Part shown: positions 8,507 to 19,600 of the stretch, piece by piece
Numbering within the stretch: position 1 is the stretch's first letter
How the letters are laid out: every line of letters starts with the position of its first letter
Assembly (NCBI GenBank): GCA_900472925.1
Contig: UCJU01000015.1
Location: 7,853 to 71,852 of the forward strand
Reading direction: 5' to 3'
DNA from: Hyphomicrobiales bacterium
GTDB taxonomy: Bacteria > Pseudomonadota > Alphaproteobacteria > Rhizobiales > Rhizobiaceae
DNA length: 64,000 nt
Notes under the pieces: generated by a model
The model's database searches: none
The model's input: only the letters and a program-made list of their open reading frames with translations
Told to the model about the DNA's origin: nothing
Position numbers and translations under genes: made by a program

Positions 8507-9172
8507 TCAACCGCGACTGCGGACTTCCTCGTAATTGATGGCAAAGACCTTGTCGTCCAGCGCCATGCCGGTCTGAACATTGAAGATCATGACCGTCGTG
8601 TCCTTGTTCTGGGCATCGGTGGTGGTCCACTGGCGCAGATCGAAGGTTTTTGGGTCGAACATCAGTGTGATGGTCGAATCGCCGAATACGCTCTTATCTC
8701 CCAGAACGATGGTCGTGAGATCGGACTCCTGTTTGACGTCGCGGACCTTCTGGTTGCTCAGATCGATCTTGTCGGACAGAAGCAGGCTGAGCGGCGTCTT
8801 CGACAGCGGGTACAGATCCCAGGTTTTTAGCTTGTTGTTGCCGATCACAACGTTCTTGCCGTCGGAGATAACGCGCATGGGCGATGGATCTTCATAATTG
8901 AAGCGGAGCTTGCCGGGGCGGGCGATGTAAAACTTGCCGCCCGTCTGTTCCCCACGAGGGCCGAATTGCACGAATTCTCCCATCATGGTTTTGACGGACG
9001 AGAAGTGGCTGGCAATCTTCTGAGCGGCGGCATCGACCTGCGCAAAGGCGCTAAAGGGCTGGAGAGCGGCAATCGCTGCGGTCGCCGAAAACAGGGTCAT
9101 CACACCACGGCGCGTCATGTTGCCTTCAAGGGCGTTAGACTGCGCGGAGACGACCGGGATATTCTTCTTCAT
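8507..9172 (-). CDS. lolA: LolA-like outer-membrane lipoprotein carrier protein
   Basis: A 221-residue periplasmic protein of the LolA fold, which ferries lipoproteins from the LolCDE complex to the outer membrane. The domain runs from about residue 45: IASHFSSVKTMMGEFVQFGP, GKFYIARPGKLRFNYEDPSP, LKTWDLYPLSKTPLSLLL and a C-terminal beta-rich part. The start at ATG 9172 has AAGGAG seven bases upstream. It gives a long N-terminus in which TRRGVMTLFSATAAIAAL forms the hydrophobic signal segment; the twin arginine suggests possible Tat export. An internal ATG at 9118 would give a conventional signal peptide. Confidence 0.82.
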   Translation of the reverse strand: MKKNIPVVSAQSNALEGNMTRRGVMTLFSATAAIAALQPFSAFAQVDAAAQKIASHFSSVKTMMGEFVQFGPRGEQTGGKFYIARPGKLRFNYEDPSPMRVISDGKNVVIGNNKLKTWDLYPLSKTPLSLLLSDKIDLSNQKVRDVKQESDLTTIVLGDKSVFGDSTITLMFDPKTFDLRQWTTTDAQNKDTTVMIFNVQTGMALDDKVFAINYEEVRSRG

Positions 9173-9338
9173 TCTTTTCTCCTTCATCGCATTCCATATG
9201 CCGAAAAAACGCGGCGGCTTCATGACATGGATCAATCACTATAACGCCAAGAACCGCGCTTGGGTTGCGGATGTTTTCGTGCGGGGACATGGGTTTCAGC
9301 CACCGTTGGTTTATCTGGCGCTACCCGTCTTTCCCTGA

Positions 9339-11963
9339 TCAATCCTGCTCGGTCGGCACCAGAATTTCACGCTTGCCCGCGTGGTTGGCGGGACCGATGA
9401 TGCCTTCCTGCTCCATACGCTCGATGAGCGACGCTGCCCGGTTGTAACCAATGCCCAGACGGCGCTGAACATAGGATGTCGATGCCTTGCCATCGCGCAG
9501 CACGACGGCCACCGCCTGATCGTATGGATCTTCCGAATCGGCCATGTTGCTGGTGCCTGCCGGACCTGCGCCATCCTCTTCGTCATCGTCTTCTGTGACG
9601 GCTTCGAGGTAATCCGGCGATCCTTGCGTCTTGAGATAGGACACGATCTCTTCGACCTCGTTATCGGCAACGAAGGGGCCGTGAACGCGCTGGATGCGAC
9701 CACCACCGGCCATGTAGAGCATATCACCCATGCCCAGCAGTTGCTCGCCGCCCTGTTCGCCCAGGATAGTGCGGCTGTCGATCTTGGAGGTGACCTGGAA
9801 GGAAATACGGGTCGGGAAGTTGGCCTTGATGGTGCCGGTAATGACGTCCACCGATGGGCGCTGGGTCGCCATGATGACGTGGATGCCAGCGGCGCGCGCC
9901 ATCTGTGCCAGGCGCTGTACGGCGCCTTCGATATCCTTGCCGGCCACCATCATCAGGTCGGCCATTTCGTCGATGATGACGACGATATAGGGCAGGGGCT
10001 TCAGGTCGAACTCTTCGGTCTCGTACATGGCCTCGCCGGTCTGGCGGTCGAAACCGGTCTGCACGGTGCGCGTCAGTACCTCGCCCTTGTCGAGCGCCTG
10101 CTGCACCCGGGTGTTGAAGCCATCGATGTTGCGCACACCGATCTTCGACATTTTCTTGTAGCGCTCTTCCATCTCGCGCACGGTCCATTTCAGCGCGACG
10201 ACGGCTTTCTTCGGATCGGTGACGACGGGCGAGAGCAGGTGCGGGATGCCATCATAGACGGAGAGTTCCAGCATCTTAGGATCGATCATGATCAGGCGGC
10301 ACTGCTCCGGTGTCATGCGGTAGAGCAGCGACAGGATCATGGTGTTGATCGCCACCGACTTACCCGAACCGGTCGTACCCGCGACCAGCAGATGCGGCAT
10401 CTTGGCCAGATCAGCGATGACGGACTCGCCGCCGATGGTCTTGCCGAGCGCCATGGGCAGCTTGGCCTTGTTGTTCTCAAAATCGCGCGAAGCGATCAAC
10501 TCGCGAAGATAGACGGTCTCGCGCACCTTGTTGGGCAGTTCGATGCCGATGGCATTTCGGCCAGGTACGACGGCGACGCGGGCGGCGATCGCGCTCATGG
10601 AGCGGGCGATATCGTCTGCAAGGCCGATGACGCGCGACGACTTGATGCCCGGTGCCGGTTCCAGCTCGTACATGGTGACGACAGGGCCGGGGCGAACATG
10701 GATGATCTCGCCCTTGACGCCGAAATCTTCCAGCACGCCTTCCAGCCTGCGGGCATTCTGTTCGAGAACGTCGGCGTTCAACGTGCTGTCGCGCACGACG
10801 CTCTTGGGCTCCGCCAGAAGGTGAACGGAGGGAAGCTGGAAACCGTCTCTGGCGATGAAAGACGGTTGCGCGTCGCGGGCAAGGCGCTCGCTCGGCTTTG
10901 GGCGGGCTGAGGGTGGCGTGATGCGGGTCTGGCCAGCGGGCGGACGGGCCGAAAACTGAGCGTCCCCGGACAGCAAGCCAGCGGGCAGATCGTCGTCATC
11001 ATCATTGTTGTCTTCGTCACCCATCGAAATCGGTGGCGGGGAAACGTTGGTGCGGGCGCGGGCCTCGGCCCGTTCCTCGAAGGATGGGTCGGCGCGGTCC
11101 AGCCGGTTGATGGCCGTCTTCAGGCGCGATGGCTCGTTCAGCGTGCCGAACTCGTAATCGTTGAAGTCGTAGGGCTGTTCGAAATCACCGCGCATCGACT
11201 TGGGCTTCAAGCGGAACAGGCGACGGAAACGGGCCTGGGTGATGTACCAGTAGTGAGCGATGGCGCCGAAAGCGAGCAGGCTGCCGAAGAAGCCGTCGCC
11301 ATCATCGCCGTCTTCCTCCAGTTCCTCGACCTTGCGGGCCTTGCTGGTTGCGGACGCCTGGGGAACGAAAACCTCGTCCGCATCGTCAGGCGTGCCGAGC
11401 AGTCCGGAGGCAAACAGCATGAGCCAGGCTGCGGGAATGGCAAAGATGACGCCCAAGACTGTGGCGAAAGTGCCGGTGGGGTAGGCGCCGATGAACAGCG
11501 CCGGAAAGCGCAGGATCATATCGCCGATGACGCCGCCGATGCCGTTGGGCAAAGGCCATGTCAAAGGAGCAGGGAAGCAGCCTAGGGAAGCCGACGCGAT
11601 GAAGGCGCCGCTGATCCAGGCGACGAGCCGGGCGGGGATGCGGTTGAAGTTTCGCCCCGAAATCAGCGCGAATGCCCATGCCAGTATGGGCAGCATGGCG
11701 ATGAGCGCGGACAGGCCGAGGAACTGCATCATGATATCGGCAAAGATGGCACCGCCATGGCCCAGAAGATTGGTAGGCGCGTTGCCGGTTGCGTAGGACA
11801 GGCTGGGATCGGCAACATTCCATGTGGCCAATGCGGTAATGCCGAGCGCCAGCATCGCCAGCACGGCAAAGCCGCACAGAGCCATGATCTGGCGCACGAC
11901 GAATGCCGTCAGTACGAAGCGGTTATCGCGACCATTGAAAGCCGGAGACGTCACTCTGTCCAT
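9339..11963 (-). CDS. ftsK: DNA translocase FtsK
   Basis: An 874-residue septal DNA pump that clears and positions chromosome ends at division. It has four or so transmembrane helices in residues 20-200, a shorter-than-enteric acidic/proline linker (about 220-400), and the RecA-like motor with Walker A GTTGSGKSVAIN near residue 526 and Walker B IVVIIDEMADLMM. The C-terminal gamma winged helix (about 805-865; SYVQRRLGIGYNRAASLIERM) reads polar KOPS sites. I chose ATG 11963 (MDRVTSPAFNGRDN) rather than an upstream in-frame start. A CtrA-type box lies 84 bases upstream. Confidence 0.95.
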   Translation of the reverse strand: MDRVTSPAFNGRDNRFVLTAFVVRQIMALCGFAVLAMLALGITALATWNVADPSLSYATGNAPTNLLGHGGAIFADIMMQFLGLSALIAMLPILAWAFALISGRNFNRIPARLVAWISGAFIASASLGCFPAPLTWPLPNGIGGVIGDMILRFPALFIGAYPTGTFATVLGVIFAIPAAWLMLFASGLLGTPDDADEVFVPQASATSKARKVEELEEDGDDGDGFFGSLLAFGAIAHYWYITQARFRRLFRLKPKSMRGDFEQPYDFNDYEFGTLNEPSRLKTAINRLDRADPSFEERAEARARTNVSPPPISMGDEDNNDDDDDLPAGLLSGDAQFSARPPAGQTRITPPSARPKPSERLARDAQPSFIARDGFQLPSVHLLAEPKSVVRDSTLNADVLEQNARRLEGVLEDFGVKGEIIHVRPGPVVTMYELEPAPGIKSSRVIGLADDIARSMSAIAARVAVVPGRNAIGIELPNKVRETVYLRELIASRDFENNKAKLPMALGKTIGGESVIADLAKMPHLLVAGTTGSGKSVAINTMILSLLYRMTPEQCRLIMIDPKMLELSVYDGIPHLLSPVVTDPKKAVVALKWTVREMEERYKKMSKIGVRNIDGFNTRVQQALDKGEVLTRTVQTGFDRQTGEAMYETEEFDLKPLPYIVVIIDEMADLMMVAGKDIEGAVQRLAQMARAAGIHVIMATQRPSVDVITGTIKANFPTRISFQVTSKIDSRTILGEQGGEQLLGMGDMLYMAGGGRIQRVHGPFVADNEVEEIVSYLKTQGSPDYLEAVTEDDDEEDGAGPAGTSNMADSEDPYDQAVAVVLRDGKASTSYVQRRLGIGYNRAASLIERMEQEGIIGPANHAGKREILVPTEQD

Positions 11964-12046
11964 ATGCTGAACCTGTCGTTTTTCGTTGCTTCCGAAGTCC
12001 TGCCACGGGTGGCGAGACGGGATGACAGGGCAAAATAGCGGGTGGG

Positions 12047-12067
12047 TGGTTAATATGGCATTAACCA
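12047..12067. promoter_or_regulatory. Symmetric CtrA-type binding box upstream of ftsK
   Basis: The sequence reads TTAA-N7-TTAAC on both strands because it is a perfect inverted repeat (TGGTTAAT, five bases, ATTAACCA). It matches the consensus of the cell-cycle regulator CtrA. It lies 84 bases upstream of the ftsK start and after the terminator of the preceding amtB gene, so it belongs to the ftsK promoter region. Confidence 0.65.
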
Positions 12068-12094
12068 TGCAAAATCAGCTGTAACCATTTGCTT

Positions 12095-12124
12095 TTAAAA
12101 AAAAGCCCGGCAAATGCCGGGCTT
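12095..12124 (-). terminator. Rho-independent terminator of glnK-amtB
   Basis: On the minus strand AAGCCCGGCA, a short loop and TGCCGGGCTT are followed by a T-rich run. It lies 46 bases downstream of the amtB stop and separates that operon from ftsK. Confidence 0.9.
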
Positions 12125-12169
12125 CTTCGGGATGATGCGTCAGCCGTGAGCGGCTTGCGCGTCTTTTTC

Positions 12170-13546
12170 TTAAGAGTGGTAAGCCGCTTCGCCGTGCGAT
12201 GCGAGGTCGAGACCTTCGCGTTCGGCTTCGACGGGAACGCGCAGACCAACGATGAGATCGACGAGCTTGTAGAGGATGGCCGAGCCGATACCTGTCCATA
12301 GCAGCGTGATGACCACGGCCTGGACCTGAACCATGAACTGGCCGCTCATCGTCTGTTCGCCAGCATAGCCGACGCCGCCGAGCGATGCGCTTGCGAAGAT
12401 GCCGGTTGCCAGAGCGCCGAAGATGCCGCCGACGCCGTGAACGCCGAAGACGTCTGCGGTGTCGTCATAGCCGAACTTGTTCTTCACCACGGAGACGAAG
12501 AAGTAGCACAGTGGCGAGACGATGGCGCCCATGACGATGGCGCCCATGGGGCCGACGATACCGGCTGCAGGGGTAACGGCAACCAGACCGGCGATCATGC
12601 CGGATGCTGCACCCAGCATGGATGCTTTTCCGCGTGTGAAGGTTTCAACCAGGCACCACGACAGGACGGCTGCTGCCGTTGCAACGAAGGTGTTGACGGT
12701 TGCAAGCATCGCGCCGCCGGACGCTTCGAGGTTGGAACCGGCGTTGAAGCCGAACCAGCCAACCCAGAGCATGGCTGCGCCGACATAGGTCAGGGTCATG
12801 GAGTGTGGGGCCATCATGTCCTTGCCGAAGCCTGTACGCTTGCCGACCATGATCGCGCCAACGAGACCGGCAACACCGGCGTTGATGTGAACGACCGTGC
12901 CGCCAGCGAAGTCGAGCGCGCCGAGACCGAAGAGATAGCCCTTCGCGTCCCAGACCATGTGCGCGATCGGGAAGTAGACGAAGGTGACCCACAGGATGCA
13001 GAACAGGACGGACGCGGAGAACTTGATGCGTTCGGCAAAGGCGCCGATGATCAGTGCTGGCGTGATGGCCGCAAAGGTCATCTGGAACATCACGAAGATG
13101 TATTCAGGAATGACAACGCCCTGCGAGAAGGTCGCAGCCGTGCTGTCCTTGGTGACGCCGGAGAGGAACATCTTGGCGAAGCCGCCGAAGAACGGGCTTT
13201 CAGAACCGCCAAAGGCGAAGGAATAGCCGTAGACGACCCAGATGATCATGACCGACGCGGCAATGACCGTGCACTGCATCAGAACCGACAGCATGTTCTT
13301 GGAGCGGACGAGGCCGCCGTAAAACAGGCCAAGACCAGGGATGATCATGAAGAGAACGAGGATGGTGGACATGAACATGAAGGCGGTGTCGCCCTTATCC
13401 GGCACGGGTGCTGCGGCCGCAGCGACGGCAGGTGCTGCATCCTGCGCGAATGCGATGGCGGGGGCGAGAAGAGCCGCCACACCGGCGCTGGCGCAACCGA
13501 TTCCGGCGCTGAGTCGGCCGAGTGTTGAAGTTCTGTTGAATGGCAT
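12170..13546 (-). CDS. amtB: Ammonium transporter
   Basis: A 458-residue Amt channel for ammonium uptake, with about 11 transmembrane helices. A cleavable-type N-terminal segment (about 1-35, ending AFA-QD) is followed by an Ala/Pro-rich stretch and then the Amt core: GLGLFYGGLVRSKNML, GALDFAGGTVVHINAGVAGL, LWVGWFGFNAGSNLEA and VFGVHGVGGIFGALATG, which carry the pore and paired-histidine region. It is preceded by glnK at a 28-base gap in the usual glnK-amtB order, so the PII protein would gate it. Expression is predicted to rise under nitrogen limitation through the upstream sigma-54 promoter. Confidence 0.96.
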   Translation of the reverse strand: MPFNRTSTLGRLSAGIGCASAGVAALLAPAIAFAQDAAPAVAAAAAPVPDKGDTAFMFMSTILVLFMIIPGLGLFYGGLVRSKNMLSVLMQCTVIAASVMIIWVVYGYSFAFGGSESPFFGGFAKMFLSGVTKDSTAATFSQGVVIPEYIFVMFQMTFAAITPALIIGAFAERIKFSASVLFCILWVTFVYFPIAHMVWDAKGYLFGLGALDFAGGTVVHINAGVAGLVGAIMVGKRTGFGKDMMAPHSMTLTYVGAAMLWVGWFGFNAGSNLEASGGAMLATVNTFVATAAAVLSWCLVETFTRGKASMLGAASGMIAGLVAVTPAAGIVGPMGAIVMGAIVSPLCYFFVSVVKNKFGYDDTADVFGVHGVGGIFGALATGIFASASLGGVGYAGEQTMSGQFMVQVQAVVITLLWTGIGSAILYKLVDLIVGLRVPVEAEREGLDLASHGEAAYHS

Positions 13547-13574
13547 GGTTTGAAGACTCCCCTGTCAGCCGAGC

Positions 13575-14105
<531 letters not shown>

Positions 14106-14109
14106 TTAA

Positions 14110-14133
14110 TATGCGAATTTTTAAAATTGCATA
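14110..14133. terminator. AT-rich hairpin just after tesB
   Basis: TATGC-G-AATTTT and AAAATT-GCATA form an 11-pair stem with one bulged G. It starts five bases beyond the tesB stop. There is no distinct T tract after it, so the terminator role is tentative; it could also be part of the upstream glnK control region. Confidence 0.35.
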
Positions 14134-14137
14134 ATAT

Positions 14138-15022
14138 TTAATCATTTGCCATTTTGCGGATCAGGCCTTCTTGGGCCATGGATGCGACCATCACGCCATC
14201 GCGTGTAAACAGGCTGCCTCTCGTCAATCCGCGGGCACCTGAAGCACTTGGGCTATCCTGGGTATAGAGCAGCCAGTCGTCCAGTTTGCAGGGGCGGTGG
14301 AACCACATGGCATGATCGAGGCTCGCTGCCTGGACCGCTGGATCGAAGATCGTGGTGCCGTGGGCGTAGAGCGATGTATCGAGAAGCGTCATGTCGGACA
14401 GATAGGCCAGAACGGCGGCCTGGTAGTGCCTGTCATCGGGCACGGTGCCCACGGCTCTGACCCATATGTCCTGATGCGGCTCGAGCTTTTCCCTCGAGAT
14501 GTAATGCGTCAACGACACCGGCCTGATCTCGATCGGGCGCTTGTTTTCCCAGTATTTGCGAATGGCGGGCGGTGCCTTGGCCAGAAACGCATCGCGCATC
14601 TGCTCTTCGCTCATCAACTGTTCCGGCTGTGGGACCTGCGGGATGGATGCCTGATGATCAAAGCCGCCCTCATCGATCTGGAAGGACGCCGACATGGAGA
14701 AAATCGCATGGCCGTGCTGGATGGCGACGATGCGCCGTGTGTTGAAGCTTGCGCCATCGCGAATGCGGTCGACCTGATAGACGATCGGCACCAGGGGGTC
14801 GCCGGGGCGCATGAAATAGGCATGCAGGGAATGGACGAAACGGTCTTCCTGCACTGTGCGTTGCGCCGCCATCAGCGCCTGGGCGATGACCTGGCCACCG
14901 AAAACACGCTGCCAGCCGACCTGCGGGCTGGTGCCGCGAAACAGATTTTCCTCGAGCTTTTCGAGATCGAGCGTTGAAATCAGTTTTTCCATCGGCGCTG
15001 AATTTTCGAGAGGGCGCGACAT
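14138..15022 (-). CDS. tesB: Acyl-CoA thioesterase II
   Basis: A 294-residue double hot-dog thioesterase that hydrolyses medium- and long-chain acyl-CoA to free fatty acid and CoA. Family features are the N-terminal FRGTSPQVGWQRVFGGQVIAQAL, the SLHAYFMRPGDP strand, ARRIVAIQHG-like region (NTRRIVAIQHGHAIFSM), and the C-terminal SLDHAMWFHRPCKLDDWLLY with GARGLTRGSLFTRDG. ATG 15022 is favoured because GGAG lies ten bases before it; ATG 15031 is nearly on top of that site. It is separated from glnK by about 220 bases and probably has its own promoter. Confidence 0.92.
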   Translation of the reverse strand: MSRPLENSAPMEKLISTLDLEKLEENLFRGTSPQVGWQRVFGGQVIAQALMAAQRTVQEDRFVHSLHAYFMRPGDPLVPIVYQVDRIRDGASFNTRRIVAIQHGHAIFSMSASFQIDEGGFDHQASIPQVPQPEQLMSEEQMRDAFLAKAPPAIRKYWENKRPIEIRPVSLTHYISREKLEPHQDIWVRAVGTVPDDRHYQAAVLAYLSDMTLLDTSLYAHGTTIFDPAVQAASLDHAMWFHRPCKLDDWLLYTQDSPSASGARGLTRGSLFTRDGVMVASMAQEGLIRKMAND

Positions 15023-15105
15023 TTTCGACATGCTCCGGCTGTAGGAAGACCTTTATTGATGGTCTATAGTGCAGGCGTGAGTTTCACAAGAATGCGGGAG
15101 AAGTC

Positions 15106-16323
15106 ATGATGCTGGATGTAGTCGTTGCAGGCGGCGGATATGTCGGACTTGGCGTTGCTGTTGCCATCAAGCAGGGTGCGCCACATCTGAACGTCGAGGT
15201 CATCGAGGCGGCTCCTGACGATGTCTGGAAGAAGGACATGCGGGCGTCTGCCATCATCGCGGCGGCGTCACGAATGCTGGATGTTTTCGGCGTCTGGGAC
15301 GAGCTGTTGCCGGAGGCGCAGCCGATCAACACGATGATCGTGACCGATTCCAAGACCTCCGACCCTGTGCGTCCGGTTTTTTTGACCTTCGATGGCGACG
15401 TGGCGGATGGACAGCCTTTTGCGCATATGGTGCCCAATGTTGCCATGGTCGGCGCGTTGCGCGGACTTTGCGAGAAGCTTGGCGTCAGCATCCGCCACGG
15501 TTTGAGCGTATCCGGCTTCGAGGCCGGACATCGCAGCAATCTCGTCACCCTGTCCGACGGTTCGACGCTCGAGACACGTCTGCTGGTCGCCTGCGATGGT
15601 GTCCGCTCGGCGCTTCGTGACATGGCCGGCATCAAGACGGTACACTGGGCCTATGACCAATCCGGTATCGTCACGACCGTTGAACATGAGCGCCCGCACA
15701 ATGGCTGCGCCGAAGAGCATTTCCTGCCGTCCGGCCCCTTTGCCATTCTGCCATTGAAGGGCAATCGCTCGTCGCTGGTGTGGACGGAACGCACGGCCGA
15801 CGCCGATCAATTGGTGGCAGCCGACGATCTGGTGTTCGAGGAAGAGCTGGAGCGCCGCTTCGGCCACAAGCTCGGGACGATCAGACCCGTCGGTCCACGG
15901 CGGGCATTTCCGCTGGGGCTGACGCTGGCCCGCGCCTTCGTGGCGCCGCGTCTGGCGCTGGCGGGCGATGCTGCCCACGGCATTCATCCTATTTCGGGCC
16001 AAGGGCTCAATCTCGGCTTCAAGGACGTGGCAGCACTTGCCGAAACCGTGGTCGAAGCGGATCGTCTTGGTCTCGATATCGGTTCGCTGAACGTGCTGGA
16101 GCGTTACCAGTCATGGCGCCGCTTCGATACGGTTCGTATGGGCATCACCACCGATGTGCTGAACCGGCTGTTTTCCAACGATATCGGGCCTATTCGCGTC
16201 GCGCGCGACTTTGGCCTTGGCATCGTGGATCGTATTCCCGGCCTCAAGTCCTATTTCATCGGTCAGGCGGCAGGCACCAATGACAAAGGCGGCCCGCGGT
16301 TGTTGGCCGGGCAGCCGCTCTAA
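15106..16323 (+). CDS. UbiH/UbiF-family FAD-dependent hydroxylase (ubiquinone synthesis)
   Basis: A 405-residue flavoprotein monooxygenase of the family that hydroxylates the ubiquinone ring. It has the N-terminal Rossmann motif VVVAGGGYVGLGVAVAI, the middle LLVACDGVRSALRDMAG (DG motif), and GDAAHGIHPISGQGLNLGFKD near residue 286, the second FAD-binding signature. Alphaproteobacteria use UbiH, UbiF or the broader UbiL for these steps and I cannot separate them here, so no symbol is given. GGGAG stands seven bases before the first of two adjacent ATG codons. Confidence 0.88.
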   Translation: MMLDVVVAGGGYVGLGVAVAIKQGAPHLNVEVIEAAPDDVWKKDMRASAIIAAASRMLDVFGVWDELLPEAQPINTMIVTDSKTSDPVRPVFLTFDGDVADGQPFAHMVPNVAMVGALRGLCEKLGVSIRHGLSVSGFEAGHRSNLVTLSDGSTLETRLLVACDGVRSALRDMAGIKTVHWAYDQSGIVTTVEHERPHNGCAEEHFLPSGPFAILPLKGNRSSLVWTERTADADQLVAADDLVFEEELERRFGHKLGTIRPVGPRRAFPLGLTLARAFVAPRLALAGDAAHGIHPISGQGLNLGFKDVAALAETVVEADRLGLDIGSLNVLERYQSWRRFDTVRMGITTDVLNRLFSNDIGPIRVARDFGLGIVDRIPGLKSYFIGQAAGTNDKGGPRLLAGQPL

Positions 16324-16603
16324 TGTGAAAGAAACGATTCAGTATTTGGTGGGTAGCGGTGGCAAATCGGCCAGATGTTGACGTGAACAAAAGCTGAATC
16401 CGCAACTTTAGCGATTCGTCTCTGATTCGTTCTCAAGATGTTCCAGCCGTCGTCATCAAGGCAAAAACCTGGCTGATAGCGCCTTTCGCGTGCTCGCACC
16501 TTGCCTTTGCCCTTTACGATTGCCATGTGTGGTGACAAGAGGCGGACGGAACGTTTCCGAATGGTTCTAAAACAGCAGTTCAGTCGATCTTACGGATAGT
16601 ACG

Positions 16604-19600
16604 TTGAATTCTCGCCCCATGATCTTGAGCGGCCGCGGTGTTACGGCCGTTCTCGGACCCACCAATACCGGTAAGACGCATTATGCCATCGAGCGCATGG
16701 TTGCCTATGGAAGCGGTGTCATCGGCCTGCCTTTGCGGCTGCTTGCGCGCGAGGTCTATACGCGCCTGGTGGAAAAGGTCGGCGCGCCCAATGTGGCGCT
16801 GATCACCGGTGAAGAAAAGATCACCCCGCCGAAAGCTCCCTATTCCGTCTGCACGGTCGAGGCCATGCCGCGTGAAACGACGGCGGCTTTCGTGGCCATT
16901 GACGAGGTGCAACTGGCTGGTGATCTCGAGCGCGGTCATATCTTTACCGATCGCATCCTGCATCTGCGCGGGCGTGAGCAGACGCTGCTGCTGGGTGCCG
17001 CCACCATGCGGCCCATTCTGGAAAAGCTGCTGCCAGGCATCGTGATGGTGGAGCGGCCCCGGCTATCGCAATTGTTCTATGCCGGACAGAAGAAGATCAC
17101 CCGCCTGCCGCAGCGCACGGCCATTGTCGCCTTTTCCGCCGACGAGGTCTATGCGATCGCCGAACTGGTTCGCCGCCAGCGGGGCGGTGCGGCGGTGGTG
17201 CTGGGTGCTTTGTCTCCGCGCACCCGCAATGCGCAGGTGGGCCTCTATCAGAACGGCGATGTCGAATATCTTGTAGCGACCGATGCGATTGGCATGGGGC
17301 TTAATCTCGATGTCGACCACGTCGCCTTTGCGCAGGACCGCAAATTCGACGGTTACCAGTTTCGCAATCTGAATGCGGGCGAGATGGGGCAGATTGCCGG
17401 TCGCGCCGGTCGCCACCTTCGCGATGGCACATTCGGGGTGACGGGGCAGGTCGATCCGTTCGATGACGAGCTGGTGCACCGGGTCGAATCACACCAGTTC
17501 GATTCGGTCAAAGTGCTGCAATGGCGCACGAAGAACTTCGATTATTCATCTATTACTAATTTGCGCGCAAGCCTCGATGCGGCGCCGACGGTTCAGGGAT
17601 TGACCCGCGCCTTGCCTGCGATTGACCAGCAGGCGCTGGAACATCTTGCGCGTTACCCCGAAATCGTCGACATCACCACCAATGCCGCGCGCGTGGAAAA
17701 ACTGTGGGAGGCCTGTGCCTTACCGGATTTTCGACGCATCGCGCCGGCACAGCATGCCGACCTGATTTCGTCGCTGTATTTCGACCTCGTCAAACGTGGC
17801 GCCGTCAACGAGGACTTCATGGCCGAACAGGTGCGCCGGGCGGACCGCACCGACGGTGAGATCGATACGCTCTCTGCAAGGATTGCGCAGATCAGAACAT
17901 GGACGTATGTATCAAACCGCCCAGGATGGCTTGCCGATCCGACACACTGGCAAGAAAAGACTCGGGAAATCGAAGATCGATTGTCCGATGCTTTACATGA
18001 AAGGTTGACGAAACGCTTTGTTGATCGCAGGACATCTGTGCTCATGAGGCGCCTAAGAGAGAATGCGATGCTTGAAGCTGAAATCAGTGTGAATGGTGAT
18101 GTCTTTGTTGAAGGACATCATGTCGGCCAGTTGGCGGGTTTCCGGTTTACACCGGTTGCCGGAGCCGAGGGGCCAGATGCCAAGGCTGTGCAAGGCGCAG
18201 CGCAGAAGGCGCTTGCGCTGGAATATGAGGCGCGGGCTGCGCGCCTGCATGCCAGCGGCAACGGCGATCTCGCGCTAAGCTCCGATGGGCTGGTCCGCTG
18301 GTTGGGTGAGCCCGTCGCTCGTCTCACGGCTGGCGACAACATCATGAAGCCACGGGTCATCATGCTGGCCGACGAACAGTTGAGCGGCAATGCGCGGGAT
18401 CACGCCATTGCCCGCGTCGAGCGTTTCGTAAACCACCAGATCGCCACCGTTCTGAAGCCTCTGGACGACATCTCCCGCGCCGAAGACCTTCAGGGTCTGG
18501 CGAAGGGTCTGGCGTTCCAGCTGGTCGAAAATCTCGGCGTCTTGTTCCGTCGCGACGTGACCGAAGAGGTCAAGACGCTGGATCAGGATGCGCGCGCCTC
18601 CATGCGCCGTTATGGCATTCGTTTCGGCGCCTATCACGTTTTCCTTCCTGCGCTGCTGAAACCCGCTCCTGCAGAGCTGGTGACGCTGCTCTGGGCGTTG
18701 AAGAACGATGGTCTGGGCAAGCCCGGCTATGGCGACCTCATTCCTGTTCTCGCCGCTGGCCGTACGTCTGTCGTGACCGATGCCAGCTATGAACGCATGT
18801 TCTACAAGCTTGCGGGCTTCCGCTTCCTTGGCAAGCGCGCCGTGCGTATCGACATTCTGGAACGTCTGGCCGACCTTATCCGTCCGCTGTTGCAGTGGAA
18901 GCCGGGCACGCAGCCGCGTCCCGAGGGCGCCTATGATGGTCGTCGGTTCACCACGACCACAGCCATGCTGTCCATTCTCGGCGCAACGCTCGACGATATG
19001 GAAGAAATTCTCAAGGGTCTCGGCTACCGCGCCGATCAGGTGAGCGCCGAAGAAGCCGCGACCTTCCTTGGCCAGACCACCGATGCCGCAAAGACCGAGG
19101 CATCCACGGATGCTGCACCGGCCGAAGAGACCGCATCGCATGATGGCGCTGATGCCGAGACGTCTTCGGACGCCGCACCTGCTGCGGAAGTTAATGCTGC
19201 CGACGTGAAAGCGCAGGACGCTCCTGTTGCCGCAACGGACGAGGCAGCGGTAACTGAAGCCACCGAGACGGCAGAGCCTGCCGCCGACGCTGCGCCTGCC
19301 GAGGTCACCGAGCCGAAGCCGGTTCTTTTGTGGCGTCCGGGCGGTCGTAACGACACCCAGCGCAGCGACAACCGACGCCCCGGTAACCGTGGCCAGGGCG
19401 AGCGCCGTGCAGAGGGCGGCGAAGACCGCAAGGCTGCCCCGCGTGACAATGCCGCGCGACATGGTGCACCGCGCGATGGTGACCGCAAGCGCGACGGTGG
19501 TCGTCCAGATCGCAACGGCAACAACAATCGCAATGATCGTCCCGATCGTGGCGAGCGCAAGGACAGGCCCGATCGCAACGACCGTGGCGGCAAGCCGCAG

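Noticed and set aside
9381-10910. 509-codon open frame antisense to ftsK
   Set aside because: Shadow of the FtsK motor domain with no domain features of its own.
16320-16538. 72-codon minus-strand frame between the hydroxylase and helicase genes
   Set aside because: No ribosome site at either possible start and no recognisable sequence features.
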